A stretch of 64,000 nucleotides of DNA, from NCBI GenBank assembly GCA_031275085.1, contig JAISPG010000074.1:51355-115354 (forward strand), written 5' to 3'. Below, one piece after another: positions 1-9,600 of this stretch. How positions within the stretch are numbered: position 1 is the first letter of the stretch; each line of letters starts with the position of its first letter. Below the pieces are notes generated by a model. It saw only the letters and a program-made list of their open reading frames with translations, searched no databases and had not been told where the DNA came from. Source of the stretch: Bacteroidales bacterium (lineage in GTDB: Bacteria; Bacteroidota; Bacteroidia; Bacteroidales; ML635J-15). The position numbers and the translations under genes are program-made.

Positions 1-2
1 GT

Positions 3-836
3 AACCAAAATTTCGAATTTGAAATTGATCTTCGGAATATGAATTCGGATGATATAGTCACTTTTATCAATTACGAAACAAATAAAGAAGCTTCAAATAA
101 AGTATATTCAAAAATTCAAAGAAGAAATGTATATATTGCGGCACAAAATGCTGAAAAATGTTTTGGTGATGACGATCCCGAATTAAATTATATTATAAAT
201 TCAACTCTATTGGAAGGTGATATCATTACCGGACAATTATCCAGACATGAAGGCGAAAACGGAGGCACATATGCGATACTGCAAGGCACGGTCAATAATG
301 AAAATAACATAAATTATAATATTATTTTTGCCCCTGCCCTATTTAAAATAAATCAGATAGACATTTCAGTATCTTCCGAAAATAATATTTTAACTGCAAA
401 TAATTCTACTTCTGCGACATATCAATGGCTTAATTGCTCTAATAACTATACTCCCATTGAAGATGCAACAGAACAATCATTTACTACACCAGCTCAAGGG
501 AATTTCGCTGTTGAAATAACTCAAAATAATTGTACTGACACTTCCGAATGTCACCCTTTAAATTTTACAGAAATAACTAACCATATTACCAATCCGGAAA
601 TACAGCTTTATCCTAATCCTACCAACGGAAAGTTTTTTATAAATTTGAATGAAAATTTTGAAAAAGTTGATATTGATATTTTTACTTACGATGGTAAATT
701 ATTAGAAAAATATACTAATATAGCAGGACCCACAATTGAATATTGTTTACCGAATATTTCCGGAGTATATTACATTTCTGTTACAGATAGTAAAAATCAT
801 AAAAAAACATTTAAAGTAATTAATTCCGAAAATTAG
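3..836 (+). CDS. T9SS cargo protein, C-terminal part (5' truncated)
   Basis: The reading frame is open from base 3, upstream of the first ATG at 39, so the gene enters from outside the window and this is its C-terminal part. Three regions are visible. A stretch ending in YAILQGTVNN...NYNIIF has the form of the end of an MBG/YDG-type immunoglobulin-like repeat of bacterial surface proteins. Next comes an Ig-like segment with YQWLNCS and a VEITQNNCTD pattern with paired cysteines. The last ~75 residues (PEIQLYPNPTNGKFFINL to the end) form a type A T9SS sorting domain: YPNPT start, SGVYYISV core and a basic KKTFKVI tail. The product should be exported by Sec, passed through the T9SS (porU/porV lie at 33.6-38.9 kb) and anchored or released at the surface. 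Its catalytic or binding role cannot be told because the N-terminus is missing. Confidence 0.85.
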   Translation, partial: NQNFEFEIDLRNMNSDDIVTFINYETNKEASNKVYSKIQRRNVYIAAQNAEKCFGDDDPELNYIINSTLLEGDIITGQLSRHEGENGGTYAILQGTVNNENNINYNIIFAPALFKINQIDISVSSENNILTANNSTSATYQWLNCSNNYTPIEDATEQSFTTPAQGNFAVEITQNNCTDTSECHPLNFTEITNHITNPEIQLYPNPTNGKFFINLNENFEKVDIDIFTYDGKLLEKYTNIAGPTIEYCLPNISGVYYISVTDSKNHKKTFKVINSEN

Positions 837-919
837 ATATGTAATTAGGTATATATACATTCTTTTAATTATTATTCTGGAAGTTTAACTATTAATGCTT
901 TATGGCTAACAAAGATAAT

Positions 920-1468
920 CTATCCGGTAATAAAATCCTTACTCTCATATTTCAATAATTCAATATACGGATCTCCTTCAAGATCGAGTAATTTTGCAAA
1001 TGCCGGTTCGGTTTTATATCCCACTTTTTTTAATCTTACGATTTCTTTCCTGAATTCCTCTCCTTTTTCCTTAATAAGGTTATATTCTACAATCATATGC
1101 CTGTAACCGAATTGTTGTTCTACAGGAACTTTCTGCCCGAATATTTCAATATCCGACTCATCCAATGAAAAACTTGCTATTACAGTGTCCTCATTACGGA
1201 TCTTAGTAGTATATATTTTAAAATTATCTTCATTTTCAAAATAACGAGTAATATCAATAATAAATTCCTGTTTATTATTCCAGCAACACAAGATATCCAG
1301 ATCGCTGTTAAAAATATCAATATTGATAGGAATGGTTCCAACAAGCACAGGATCATATTTTCTAAGTTTCTCAAAAATAAAATTTCTTTTTATTATATGA
1401 TATGCGATCTTTTGGCGATTATTACCCCGCTCTAGGTATGAAATATCCAGGAAATTAATATTTTCCAT
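920..1468 (-). CDS. DUF4269 family protein (nucleotidyltransferase-like)
   Basis: 182 residues, full length for DUF4269. The motif GTIPINIDIFNSDLDILC around residues 44-61 has the G(S/T)...D.D shape of a nucleotidyltransferase-fold active site (NSDLDI), and a second conserved block EQQFGYRHMIVEYNLI follows near residues 117-132. No signal peptide or membrane segment. Biochemical role is unknown for the family; the nucleotidyltransferase likeness is inference from the motif. It stands alone, with its end facing the partial T9SS cargo gene and its start facing away from the ABC exporter genes. ATG start. Confidence 0.75.
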   Translation of the reverse strand: MENINFLDISYLERGNNRQKIAYHIIKRNFIFEKLRKYDPVLVGTIPINIDIFNSDLDILCCWNNKQEFIIDITRYFENEDNFKIYTTKIRNEDTVIASFSLDESDIEIFGQKVPVEQQFGYRHMIVEYNLIKEKGEEFRKEIVRLKKVGYKTEPAFAKLLDLEGDPYIELLKYESKDFITG

Positions 1469-1673
1469 ATCAAATTATTTTTCCGGAAAAATAAAAAACT
1501 GTTTTCAATTTTTACAATTCTTTTTAACTAAATTTGCCGGAATTTTTGTCTTTAACAAAAGGATGTATTAAGTTATAGATAATATGCATATTGCATATCA
1601 ACTTTTTATAATTTACTATAAATATTCTATTTCATAAATAAAAAAATATTTATTTTTTTAAAACTTTGCAATC

Positions 1674-1681
1674 TAAATTTG
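1674..1681 (+). promoter_or_regulatory. Putative -7 box (TAAATTTG) of the ABC exporter operon
   Basis: TAAATTTG matches the Bacteroidota -7 consensus TAnnTTTG and lies 39 bases before the ATG at 1721. No TTTG at the expected -33 distance, so support is moderate. Confidence 0.4.
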
Positions 1682-1720
1682 TTTAAATGTACAAATAAAA
1701 TTTAAGTCTAAAAATTATAA

Positions 1721-3436
1721 ATGAAATTATACTGGCAGATATTAAAAAGATATAAAAAATTCATAATACTAAGCCCTTTGCTGGTATTGGGTTTTGTTTT
1801 CTGCGAAACAGCCCAGCCCACTCTAATGGCTTCAATTATTGACGAAGGTGTTATGAAAAAAGATATGGATACTATAATCCATATAGGAATAATAATGATA
1901 TCTCTTTCTGTTGTTGCCATTGGGCTAAGCATTGCAAATGTATATTGTGCATCAAAAACAGCTATAGGTTTTTCCACAGACTTAAGAAAAAAAATGTTCA
2001 GTAAAATACAAACATTTTCTTTTGCAGATATTGACACATTCAGTACTGCATCATTAATTACCAGAATGACTAACGACACTACTGTATTACAGCAGATTGT
2101 AATGCGTACAATGCTGATACTGTACAGGGCACCCATGATGATGGTTATTGCTTTGTTTTATGTAATAAGTATGAATACAAAAATGGCTGCATTCCTTGGT
2201 ATAGCTTTACCTGTTTTAGGCATATGTATTTTTCTGGTAGTAAGGAAAGGTTATCCCGTTTTTACACAAGTACAACAAAAACTGGATAAATTAAATGAAA
2301 TCGTCAGGGAAAACCTTATAGGGATAAGAGTAGTAAAATCATTTGTAAGAGAAGACCTGGAAAAGAAAAAGTTTAATAAGTCCAATGAAGAATATCGTGA
2401 TTCTTACATCAAAGCTTTAGACATTCTTGTTTTGGTATTTCCCGCCATGCAACTGATAATGAATAGTACTGTAGTTTTCATATTATGGTCGGGAGGAATC
2501 AGTGGTTTGCAGATAGGTAGTCTAATATCACTTGTAAATTATAGTATGCAGATATTAATGGCTTTGATGCTTGTTTCAATGACTTTTGTAATGCTTGCAA
2601 GAGCTGCTGCCTCATCAAAAAGGGTATTGGAAGTAATGAAAACAGAACCGTCAATAACAAATACTCCCGAATCTTTACAAGACATTCATAAAATATTAAA
2701 AGGCGATATTACATTTAAAAATGTCTTTTTTAAATATAATCCTGAAAGTGAGAATTATGTACTTAAAGATATTAATTTCCATATTGATTCGGGAGAAACT
2801 ATTGCAGTTGTAGGGGCTACAGGATCAGCAAAATCAACACTTCTGCAACTTATACCAAGACTTTATGATGTTAATAATGGTGAAATCTTAATTGATGACA
2901 TTAATATCAAATCTTATTCCTTAAATGAGTTAAGAGAATCAATAGGTGTTGTCCTGCAAAATAATACATTATTCTCAGGGACAATTCTGGCCAATATTAA
3001 GTGGGGAAATCCCGGTGCCACTATAGAAGAAATTGAAGAAGCTGCAAAAATAGCTGAAGCTCATGATTTTATTACATCATTTTCAAAATCTTATGACACA
3101 ATTGTTGGACAATCTGGCGTAAATCTTTCAGGAGGACAAAAACAAAGAATTTGTATTGCAAGAGCATTATTAAAAAAACCGAAAATACTTATTCTTGATA
3201 ATAGTACCAGTGCTGTGGATACAGATACGGAGAAAAAAATAAAAGAAAATTTTGCAAAACTATTGGGAGAAACAACTGTCATATTGGTAACACAACGTTT
3301 TTCATCCATGCAAAATAGTGATAAGGTAATTGTTCTGGAAGACGGCATGATAGAATCAATGGGAACACCTTCGGAACTTCTCGAAAAGTCAAAGATTTAT
3401 CAGGAAATTGCTAATTCTCAAAAACTAATATTATAG
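1721..3436 (+). CDS. Heterodimeric ABC exporter subunit with degenerate ATP site
   Basis: 571 residues: N-terminal six-helix ABC exporter membrane domain (about 15-300) and C-terminal nucleotide-binding domain (about 335-565). Family relatives are multidrug/lipid exporters of the LmrC/BmrC type; substrate unknown. The NBD is altered at the catalytic positions: Walker A reads GATGSAKST (365-373, Ala where the third Gly is expected), the signature LSGGQ is intact, Walker B ends LDNSTSAVD with Asn494 in place of the catalytic Glu, and the H-loop reads VTQR with Gln525 for His. This is the pattern of the non-hydrolysing site of a heterodimeric exporter. The partner gene begins 3 bases after the stop and carries the complementary defects and intact residues, so the two are one operon and one transporter. 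Confidence 0.9.
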   Translation: MKLYWQILKRYKKFIILSPLLVLGFVFCETAQPTLMASIIDEGVMKKDMDTIIHIGIIMISLSVVAIGLSIANVYCASKTAIGFSTDLRKKMFSKIQTFSFADIDTFSTASLITRMTNDTTVLQQIVMRTMLILYRAPMMMVIALFYVISMNTKMAAFLGIALPVLGICIFLVVRKGYPVFTQVQQKLDKLNEIVRENLIGIRVVKSFVREDLEKKKFNKSNEEYRDSYIKALDILVLVFPAMQLIMNSTVVFILWSGGISGLQIGSLISLVNYSMQILMALMLVSMTFVMLARAAASSKRVLEVMKTEPSITNTPESLQDIHKILKGDITFKNVFFKYNPESENYVLKDINFHIDSGETIAVVGATGSAKSTLLQLIPRLYDVNNGEILIDDINIKSYSLNELRESIGVVLQNNTLFSGTILANIKWGNPGATIEEIEEAAKIAEAHDFITSFSKSYDTIVGQSGVNLSGGQKQRICIARALLKKPKILILDNSTSAVDTDTEKKIKENFAKLLGETTVILVTQRFSSMQNSDKVIVLEDGMIESMGTPSELLEKSKIYQEIANSQKLIL

Positions 3437-3439
3437 CAA

Positions 3440-5215
3440 ATGCCACCGAAAGATAAAATATATCCTACTCCTAAAAATCCGAAAGAAACTAAAAAGGTTC
3501 TTTTGAGATTACTTTCATATCTATCAAAAGAAAAAAAATTATTAATTATAGTTTTTTTCCTTATTCTCATTAGTATCGCTGCCAACGTAGGAAGTTCCTA
3601 TCTTCTGCGTCCGATAATAAACGATTATATAATGCCGGGAAATATTCCGGGACTTATAAAAATGTTATTTATTCTTGGTGGCATATACATAACAGGAATT
3701 ATTGCATCTCTTATACAATATAGAATTCTGAACAAAGTCGGAGGACGTACCGTAGCTAAGTTAAGAGCTGATCTTTTCAGTAAAATGGAAACTCTTCCGA
3801 TAAAATTCTTTGATACTAATAAACACGGCGAACTTATGAGTCGTTATACGAACGACATGGACCGTGTGAGTGAAGTTTTGACGGAAACTCTTTCAGATAT
3901 GTTCAGTAATATACTGTCATTCATAGGGATTTTCATCCTGATGGTTTATATAAGTCCTTTACTCACACTAACCACCATTATTGTTTTTCCATTAATGGTT
4001 TTTATTGCACAGAAAGTGGTAAAAAAAAGTAGAAAATTCTTTAAAGGACAACAAAAAGTAATTGGCGATGAAAACGGATATATTGAAGAAATGATCAGTG
4101 GTCAGAAAGTTATAAAGTTATTTTCCCGTGAAAAAATTGCAGAAGAAGAATTTGATAAATATAATGAAGAACTAAGAGGTATAGCAGAAAAGGCTCAGTT
4201 ATACTCAGGAATGATGATGCCATTGATGCAAAATATGAATACCCTGAATTTTGTTTTTGTTACAATTGTCGGCGGATTACTTGCAATCTTCAAAGGTCTG
4301 GATATAGGAGGTCTGGCTGCATTCCTTCAATATTCACGCCAGTTCGGCCGTCCTATAAATGAAATCGCAAACCAGTATAATACATTACAAGCTGCAATAG
4401 CAGGAGCAGAACGTATTTTTAATATAATCGACCAGGTTCCTGAAAATGCTAATGATACAAAAAGTCCTGTAAAATTTGAAAATGGAATAAAAGGAGAAAT
4501 AATATTTAATGATATTTATTTTGGATATAATCCTGAAGAACCTGTATTAAAAGGAATATCTTTGCATGCAGTCCCAGGGAAAAAAATAGCCCTGGTTGGT
4601 GCTACCGGAGCAGGAAAAACCACTATTTTTAATATTATGCCCAGATTTTATGACGCTCAGGAAGGAGAGATTCTTGTTGACGGGATTTCGCAGGATAAAA
4701 TTGACAGAAGCATATTAAGAAAATCTATGGCTATTGTTTTGCAGGATACTCACTTATTTACCGGTACTGTAATGGAAAACATTCGTTATGGCAGACCTGA
4801 AGCTACTGACAATGAAGTGATCGAAGCCGCAAAACTTGCCGCAGCTCATTCATTCATTTCCAGGCTACCTCAGGGTTATCAAACCGAATTAAATGATGAC
4901 GGATCAAATCTCAGTCAGGGACAACGACAACTATTAAATATTGCAAGGGCAGCAGTTGCAGACCCTCCGGTGCTTTTACTGGACGAAGCCACCAGCGACG
5001 TTGACACCCGTACAGAAATACTTATCCAAAAAGGTATGGATAAACTCATGGAAGGTCGTACAAGTTTTGTTATTGCTCATAGACTATCAACCGTTCAGAA
5101 CGCAGATGAAATCCTGGTTCTTGAAAACGGAAAAATCATTGAAAGAGGAAGCCATGCAGAATTACTGGCTAAAAAAGGAAAATATTATAATTTATATACC
5201 GGTCAGTTTGATTAA
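3440..5215 (+). CDS. Heterodimeric ABC exporter subunit with catalytic ATP site
   Basis: 591 residues, membrane domain (about 35-320) followed by an NBD (about 350-590). Walker A GATGAGKTT, Walker B LLLDEATSDVD with the catalytic Glu and H-loop IAHR are canonical, whereas the signature is LSQGQ instead of LSGGQ. In the dimer this defective signature faces the defective Walker A/B of the upstream subunit, and the upstream subunit's good LSGGQ faces this subunit's good Walker motifs, giving one working and one degenerate ATP site. Same layout as LmrCD/BmrCD/TmrAB. The gene follows its partner by 3 bases and ends facing the convergent histidine kinase gene. Substrate cannot be inferred from context. 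Confidence 0.9.
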   Translation: MPPKDKIYPTPKNPKETKKVLLRLLSYLSKEKKLLIIVFFLILISIAANVGSSYLLRPIINDYIMPGNIPGLIKMLFILGGIYITGIIASLIQYRILNKVGGRTVAKLRADLFSKMETLPIKFFDTNKHGELMSRYTNDMDRVSEVLTETLSDMFSNILSFIGIFILMVYISPLLTLTTIIVFPLMVFIAQKVVKKSRKFFKGQQKVIGDENGYIEEMISGQKVIKLFSREKIAEEEFDKYNEELRGIAEKAQLYSGMMMPLMQNMNTLNFVFVTIVGGLLAIFKGLDIGGLAAFLQYSRQFGRPINEIANQYNTLQAAIAGAERIFNIIDQVPENANDTKSPVKFENGIKGEIIFNDIYFGYNPEEPVLKGISLHAVPGKKIALVGATGAGKTTIFNIMPRFYDAQEGEILVDGISQDKIDRSILRKSMAIVLQDTHLFTGTVMENIRYGRPEATDNEVIEAAKLAAAHSFISRLPQGYQTELNDDGSNLSQGQRQLLNIARAAVADPPVLLLDEATSDVDTRTEILIQKGMDKLMEGRTSFVIAHRLSTVQNADEILVLENGKIIERGSHAELLAKKGKYYNLYTGQFD

Positions 5216-5285
5216 TTAAAAGATCAAAATACAAAAAAGATATCAGAGTTATAAACTCTTTAGCCGTTTTTGCCCTGGCAAATAT

Positions 5286-6617
5286 TTATAAAACTATCCT
5301 AAATGTTGTCAACCCTTTTTCAGAAGTAAAATGATTGAGTTTTCCGCCATGTAACCGCATAATATATCTTGATATGCTTAATCCTATACCTGTTCCTGTA
5401 TTTTTTGTAGTAAAAAATGGCACGAAAATGTGAGGCAATACTTCTTCAGGAATTGGTTTTCCCGTATTACTTATGTCAATTATAGTCTTTAAGCCTTCTA
5501 TTGATTGAATATTAATATAAATTTTTCTTTCTTCTTCACAACATACTGCTTCAATAGCATTTTTAATTATATTGACAAAAATTTGCGAAAATAACGACAA
5601 ATCTACATAAATTATCGAATTTTCATTATTTATCTTCACATCTACATCTATATTATATTGATTTAAGAGATTATTTTCAAGATTTATTATATTTCTTACA
5701 AACGGAAGTATAGTAATATTCCTCTTCTCAGGACTCGGGATTCGTGTAAATTTCCTGTACGATTCGACAAACGATAATAAACCGCGGGCAGTAGTATTTA
5801 TTGTTTCAAATGCTATAATTGTATTTTCAAGATTTTCATCATTCCTATCTTTGTTCACAGGCTTTAAAACATTCGTCATTGTCTCGCTCAAAGATGTTAT
5901 TGGTGCAATAGAATTCATTATTTCGTGAGTCATAACCCTGATTAATCTTATCCACGATTCCATCTCCTTTGCTTCCAGTTCGCTTCCAATATTATTAAGA
6001 GTAATTACTTTAACTGTTCTTTTACGGATCGTAACTTTTGAAAGCCGTAAACTTATCTGATTATTTTCACGTTCATTTGTAACAGAAATCTGTAAATTAT
6101 CTCCCGGTTTCATATTAAGGAACATTTGAGGAAGATCCTGGCTTATTCCGGAAAGTTGGTTTACGTGTGTAAATACCGGCAATCCCAAAAGGTCTAAAGC
6201 TACCTGATTAACCGTTTCAATATGTCCGTAATCGTCCATTATTATAATTCCCGTGGAAACACTTTCAATAATAAGGCTCAGGAATTTTTCATTTTCAATT
6301 ACCTCTTTACGGGCTGTTGTAAGAATTTCTTTTATCCTGTTCAACATCATGTTAAACTCTTTTTCCCTGACAGAAAGCTTTGTAGAACTGAACCGGAAAG
6401 AGTAATCACCATTCTCAAGTGCATTAAGAAGAAAAATAATGTTATCATTATATTTACGATAATGCAACCTTAACATGTTCAAGACAAAGATCATAAAAGC
6501 ACCGACAGGAACAGCATAAATATATTCTTTTGCAACAATCAAATATGTTAATCCGGCAACCGTTATTATTAACAATAACGTATATAAGAATAATTTATAC
6601 TGAACTGACTTAAACAC
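5286..6617 (-). CDS. Membrane sensor histidine kinase, NtrY-like
   Basis: 443 residues. Two hydrophobic segments near residues 8-50 with almost no periplasmic loop, a linker, a PAS-like domain (about 105-215) and a kinase core. The phospho-acceptor is His231 in MTHEIMNS, the H-E-x-x-N type of this family. The ATPase domain shows the N box (IFVNIIKNAIEA), a G1 box in the variant form SNTGKPIP, the F box (IFVPFFTTK) and the G2 box (GTGIGLSISRYIM). With so little outside the membrane, it probably senses a cytoplasmic or membrane signal. It is divergent from the sigma-54 response regulator starting at 6781, its obvious partner; the signal is not deducible. Confidence 0.88.
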   Translation of the reverse strand: MFKSVQYKLFLYTLLLIITVAGLTYLIVAKEYIYAVPVGAFMIFVLNMLRLHYRKYNDNIIFLLNALENGDYSFRFSSTKLSVREKEFNMMLNRIKEILTTARKEVIENEKFLSLIIESVSTGIIIMDDYGHIETVNQVALDLLGLPVFTHVNQLSGISQDLPQMFLNMKPGDNLQISVTNERENNQISLRLSKVTIRKRTVKVITLNNIGSELEAKEMESWIRLIRVMTHEIMNSIAPITSLSETMTNVLKPVNKDRNDENLENTIIAFETINTTARGLLSFVESYRKFTRIPSPEKRNITILPFVRNIINLENNLLNQYNIDVDVKINNENSIIYVDLSLFSQIFVNIIKNAIEAVCCEEERKIYINIQSIEGLKTIIDISNTGKPIPEEVLPHIFVPFFTTKNTGTGIGLSISRYIMRLHGGKLNHFTSEKGLTTFRIVL

Positions 6618-6648
6618 TCTTACCTTAAAGTTTTAGTTTTTTCTTTAA

Positions 6649-6678
6649 CAAAAATAAATTTTAAATATCAATCTGCAA
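6649..6678 (-). promoter_or_regulatory. Promoter of the histidine kinase gene
   Basis: Read on the minus strand: TTTG at 6678-6675, 18 bases, then TATTTTTG at 6656-6649, matching the Bacteroidota -33/-7 consensus. It lies 32 bases before the kinase ATG. Confidence 0.55.
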
Positions 6679-6756
6679 ACTAAATCCATTTCAGAGTATA
6701 ATTACCGGCTTTCTAATTTTCTAATAAACTAATCATAATTCATCAAATCTTTTCAT

Positions 6757-6764
6757 TATTTTTG
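6757..6764 (+). promoter_or_regulatory. Putative -7 box (TATTTTTG) of the response regulator gene
   Basis: TATTTTTG fits TAnnTTTG and ends 16 bases before the ATG at 6781. No clear -33 box. Together with the minus-strand promoter at 6649-6678 it makes the kinase-regulator gap a divergent promoter region. Confidence 0.4.
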
Positions 6765-6780
6765 TAAGATAAAATTTTCA

Positions 6781-8160
6781 ATGGCTTCAAAATCAGGACA
6801 TATACTAGTGGTAGATGACAATAAAAATGTCATTAGTGCATTAAAAATATTGTTTTCATCTCATTTTGAAAAAGTTACCATTATTTACAATCCTAATCAA
6901 ATATTAGAAAAATTAAGAGAAAGTCCTGATGTTGTTTTGCTTGATATGAATTTCTCTGCCGGGATCAATACAGGTAATGAAGGATTATTCTGGTTGTCTG
7001 AAATAAAAAAATATGATCCTGAGCTTCCTGTTGTTTTATTTACTGCTTATGCTGATATCGATTTAGCAATAAGAGCTTTAAAAGACGGAGCTTCTGATTT
7101 TGTAGTAAAGCCGTGGGAAAATGCCAAACTGATTGCAACATTGAAATCAGCATTATCATTAAGACAGTCAAGAAAAGAAATAAAAAAATTAAAAGAGACT
7201 CAAAATGTTCTTAATCACGAATTAAGCAAAGAGCCCGGAATATGCCGGGGAAAATCTGCAGTTATGCAGGAACTTTTCAGGATTGTAGACAAAGTTGCCG
7301 GAACAGATGCCAACATACTTATAACCGGAGAAAACGGAACAGGTAAAGAATTAATAGCTCGCGAAATACACCGGTTTTCGAAAAGGAATAATCAGGTCTT
7401 GCTTACAGTTGATATGGGAGCAATCACTGAAACACTATTTGAAAGTGAACTTTTTGGTTATGTAAAAGGTGCATTTACAGATGCAAAAACCGACAGAGCA
7501 GGTAAATTTGAAGCTGCCGATAAAGGAACAATTTTTCTTGATGAAATTGGAAATCTAAGTTATCCTCTGCAAGCTAAATTATTGTCTGTTCTACAATCAA
7601 GGCAAATAACAAGAGTTGGCAGCGTAAATCCGATTCCTATAGATATACGCTTAATATCCGCCACTAACAAAGATCTGAATAAATCAGTTGAAAATAAAGA
7701 ATTTCGTGAAGATTTACTTTACAGACTTAATACTATAACCATAGAAGTACCACCTCTTAGAGTCCGTAAAGAAGATATTCCCGAACTGGCAGAATTCTTT
7801 CTGGAAAAATATTCCAGAAAATACAGAAAGACAAGTTTATATTTGTCTAAAAACAACATAAAAGAATTAATGGAATATTCCTGGCCGGGAAATGTCAGGG
7901 AGCTTCAGCACCTTATTGAAAAATCGGTTATTCTTAGCGAAAAAGAAACTTTAGATATTACTGATTTTCTTAAAAGAGGAAATAACAGAACTGAACCACT
8001 GGAGAATAACGCAGTTACTTTGGAAGATGCAGAAAAAAAATTGATAATAAACTCTTTGAAGCGGCATAACGGCAATATGTCGAATGTTGCAACCGAACTG
8101 GGCATAACACGCCCTACTTTATATAACAAAGTCAGGAAATACGGATTACTGGACGAATAA
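6781..8160 (+). CDS. Sigma-54-dependent NtrC-family response regulator
   Basis: 459 residues with the full NtrC layout: receiver domain (1-125) with phospho-acceptor Asp55 (LLDMNF), switch Thr (FTAY) and Lys (VVKPW); AAA+ sigma-54 interaction domain (about 145-370) with Walker A GENGTGKE, sigma-54 contact loop GAFTDA, Walker B GTIFLDEIG and arginine-finger region; C-terminal Fis-type helix-turn-helix (NMSNVATELGITRPTLYNKV). The GAFTDA form of the GAFTGA loop is a common variant. It should activate sigma-54 promoters once phosphorylated by the divergent kinase. Target genes are not evident in the window. The stop is immediately followed by the convergent prmC stop. Confidence 0.92.
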   Translation: MASKSGHILVVDDNKNVISALKILFSSHFEKVTIIYNPNQILEKLRESPDVVLLDMNFSAGINTGNEGLFWLSEIKKYDPELPVVLFTAYADIDLAIRALKDGASDFVVKPWENAKLIATLKSALSLRQSRKEIKKLKETQNVLNHELSKEPGICRGKSAVMQELFRIVDKVAGTDANILITGENGTGKELIAREIHRFSKRNNQVLLTVDMGAITETLFESELFGYVKGAFTDAKTDRAGKFEAADKGTIFLDEIGNLSYPLQAKLLSVLQSRQITRVGSVNPIPIDIRLISATNKDLNKSVENKEFREDLLYRLNTITIEVPPLRVRKEDIPELAEFFLEKYSRKYRKTSLYLSKNNIKELMEYSWPGNVRELQHLIEKSVILSEKETLDITDFLKRGNNRTEPLENNAVTLEDAEKKLIINSLKRHNGNMSNVATELGITRPTLYNKVRKYGLLDE

Positions 8161-9015
8161 TTAATTTTTCCCACAGATAAACCTGTCTTTTCCGTTCAGA
8201 TCCTTTATAATCTCATTATTACCAAAACCATGTTTTTTATTTAGATCTATAACCTCAGAAGCAAATTTTTCATTGATCTCAAAAAATAATTCTTTAGGTT
8301 TTGATTCCTGTTTTATAATTGCTTCAAGGATTTTACAGTAAAATATCAATGGATCGTTATCATCTACATATAAAGCAAGTTCCGGTTCAAAATCGACTAC
8401 ATTCGTATGCATTAGATTTTTTTCTGAGTTAAGGACGTAGGGCGGATTGCTTATAACAACATCAAAAGACATTTCACTAAACGGCAATATATCATTACTC
8501 AGAATATCATATTGAGAAATATAAATTTCAGTATTATTAAGCAACAAATTTTCTTTACAAACCTTTAATGCTTCCGTAGAAATATCTACAGCATAAATTT
8601 CCGCATCAGGTAAATATTTTTTTAATGTTACAGGGATACATCCCGAACCTGTCCCTATATCCAGAATTTTAATTCTACCGTGATTTTTATATCTGTTTAT
8701 TATTATATCTACAAGTATTTCTGTTTCCTGACGCGGAATTAATACATTAGTATCTACAAAAAATTTTAATCCGTAGAACCATGCCGTACCGGTAACATAT
8801 TGAACCGGCTCTCCTCCTATCAGTCTTTCTTCATTTGATTTTAGATTCTCCAACTGGGATTTTTCCAGTTCTTTTTGTGGATTTAAAAGTATATCCGTTT
8901 TATTTAAAGATAATATTTCTCCTGTATAGAAAGTTGCTACAGCTTTTGCTTCCTGTTTATCATACAATGATGAAAGCCTTTCACTTATGTTGTTTATATA
9001 TTCAGAAATTGTCAA
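8161..9015 (-). CDS. prmC: Peptide chain release factor N5-glutamine methyltransferase
   Basis: 284 residues, the usual PrmC/HemK length. N-terminal helical domain recognising the release factor, then a Rossmann methyltransferase domain with SAM-binding ILDIGTGSGCIPVTL and the family hallmark NPPYV. It methylates the GGQ glutamine of RF1/RF2. The start is TTG at 9015: an in-frame stop lies five codons upstream and no ATG fits the conserved N-terminus. Last gene of the leftward dapD-GT9-tsaC-prmC operon, 12 bases after the previous stop. Confidence 0.93.
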   Translation of the reverse strand: MTISEYINNISERLSSLYDKQEAKAVATFYTGEILSLNKTDILLNPQKELEKSQLENLKSNEERLIGGEPVQYVTGTAWFYGLKFFVDTNVLIPRQETEILVDIIINRYKNHGRIKILDIGTGSGCIPVTLKKYLPDAEIYAVDISTEALKVCKENLLLNNTEIYISQYDILSNDILPFSEMSFDVVISNPPYVLNSEKNLMHTNVVDFEPELALYVDDNDPLIFYCKILEAIIKQESKPKELFFEINEKFASEVIDLNKKHGFGNNEIIKDLNGKDRFICGKN

Positions 9016-9027
9016 AACAGGAAAAAA

Positions 9028-9600
9028 TTATCTGATAATTTCTATTTTACCGGAAGAATTTACTTTTATTATATCTGAAGATTTTGTCGTACTGAATTCT
9101 TCGAGCCTTAAAGGAACAATATAATCCACATTCATTTTTATCTCATTTGAAATATCAAAATATCCTAACGGAGGTTTTGTCCCCGCCAAATTAGCAGACG
9201 TCGACACAATTGGTTTTCCAAATTCTTCGATCAACTCTTTACAAAATTCATCTTTTACAATCCTTATTCCAATAGACCCGTCGTCAGCCAGTAAATTATC
9301 AGCTAAATTAATTCCCCTTGGATATATAATTGTTAACGGATGTTTTGAAATTTCGATAAGGTCATAAGCTTCTTCAGGTACACTTTTCACATATTTTTCC
9401 ATCATTTGTACACTATTCACCAAAATTAACATGCTTTTATGCTTATCCCTTTTCTTTATGTTATATATATTCTCAACAGCAATTTCGTTTGTAGCGTCAC
9501 AACCTATTCCCCATATCGTATCTGTCGGATATAATATTATTCCGCCATTATTCAGTACTTCAACACTTTCTTTAACTTCTTTCTGAAAAGATTTTTCCAT
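9028..9600 (-). CDS. L-threonylcarbamoyladenylate synthase (Sua5/TsaC/YciO family)
   Basis: 190-residue single-domain YrdC protein: GIILYPTDTIWGIGCDA near the N-terminus, KKRDKHKSMLILV (KRxxxKP-like binding loop, here with Ser instead of Pro) and STSANLAG. It makes threonylcarbamoyl-AMP for the t6A37 modification of ANN-decoding tRNAs, with TsaB/D/E encoded elsewhere. Its ATG lies inside the 3' end of the upstream glycosyltransferase gene (29-base overlap), so translation is probably coupled. The short form (no Sua5 C-terminal domain) makes TsaC or YciO equally possible as names, so no symbol is given. Confidence 0.85.
   Translation of the reverse strand: MEKSFQKEVKESVEVLNNGGIILYPTDTIWGIGCDATNEIAVENIYNIKKRDKHKSMLILVNSVQMMEKYVKSVPEEAYDLIEISKHPLTIIYPRGINLADNLLADDGSIGIRIVKDEFCKELIEEFGKPIVSTSANLAGTKPPLGYFDISNEIKMNVDYIVPLRLEEFSTTKSSDIIKVNSSGKIEIIR

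Noticed and set aside
1708..2136. Open frame antisense to the ABC exporter
   Set aside because: The hydrophobic look is the complement of the real membrane domain; no ribosome or family evidence.
5245..5259. Short hairpin AGAGTT/AACTCT between convergent genes
   Set aside because: Only 6 pairs and weak T-run on the minus strand; not a convincing terminator.
5286..5520. NTGKPI in place of DNGxGI in the kinase
   Set aside because: The G1 box varies in this way in NtrY-like kinases; N, F and G2 boxes are intact.
7441..7500. GAFTDA in place of GAFTGA in the sigma-54 regulator
   Set aside because: A frequent natural variant; the ATPase is otherwise complete, so I do not treat it as a lesion.
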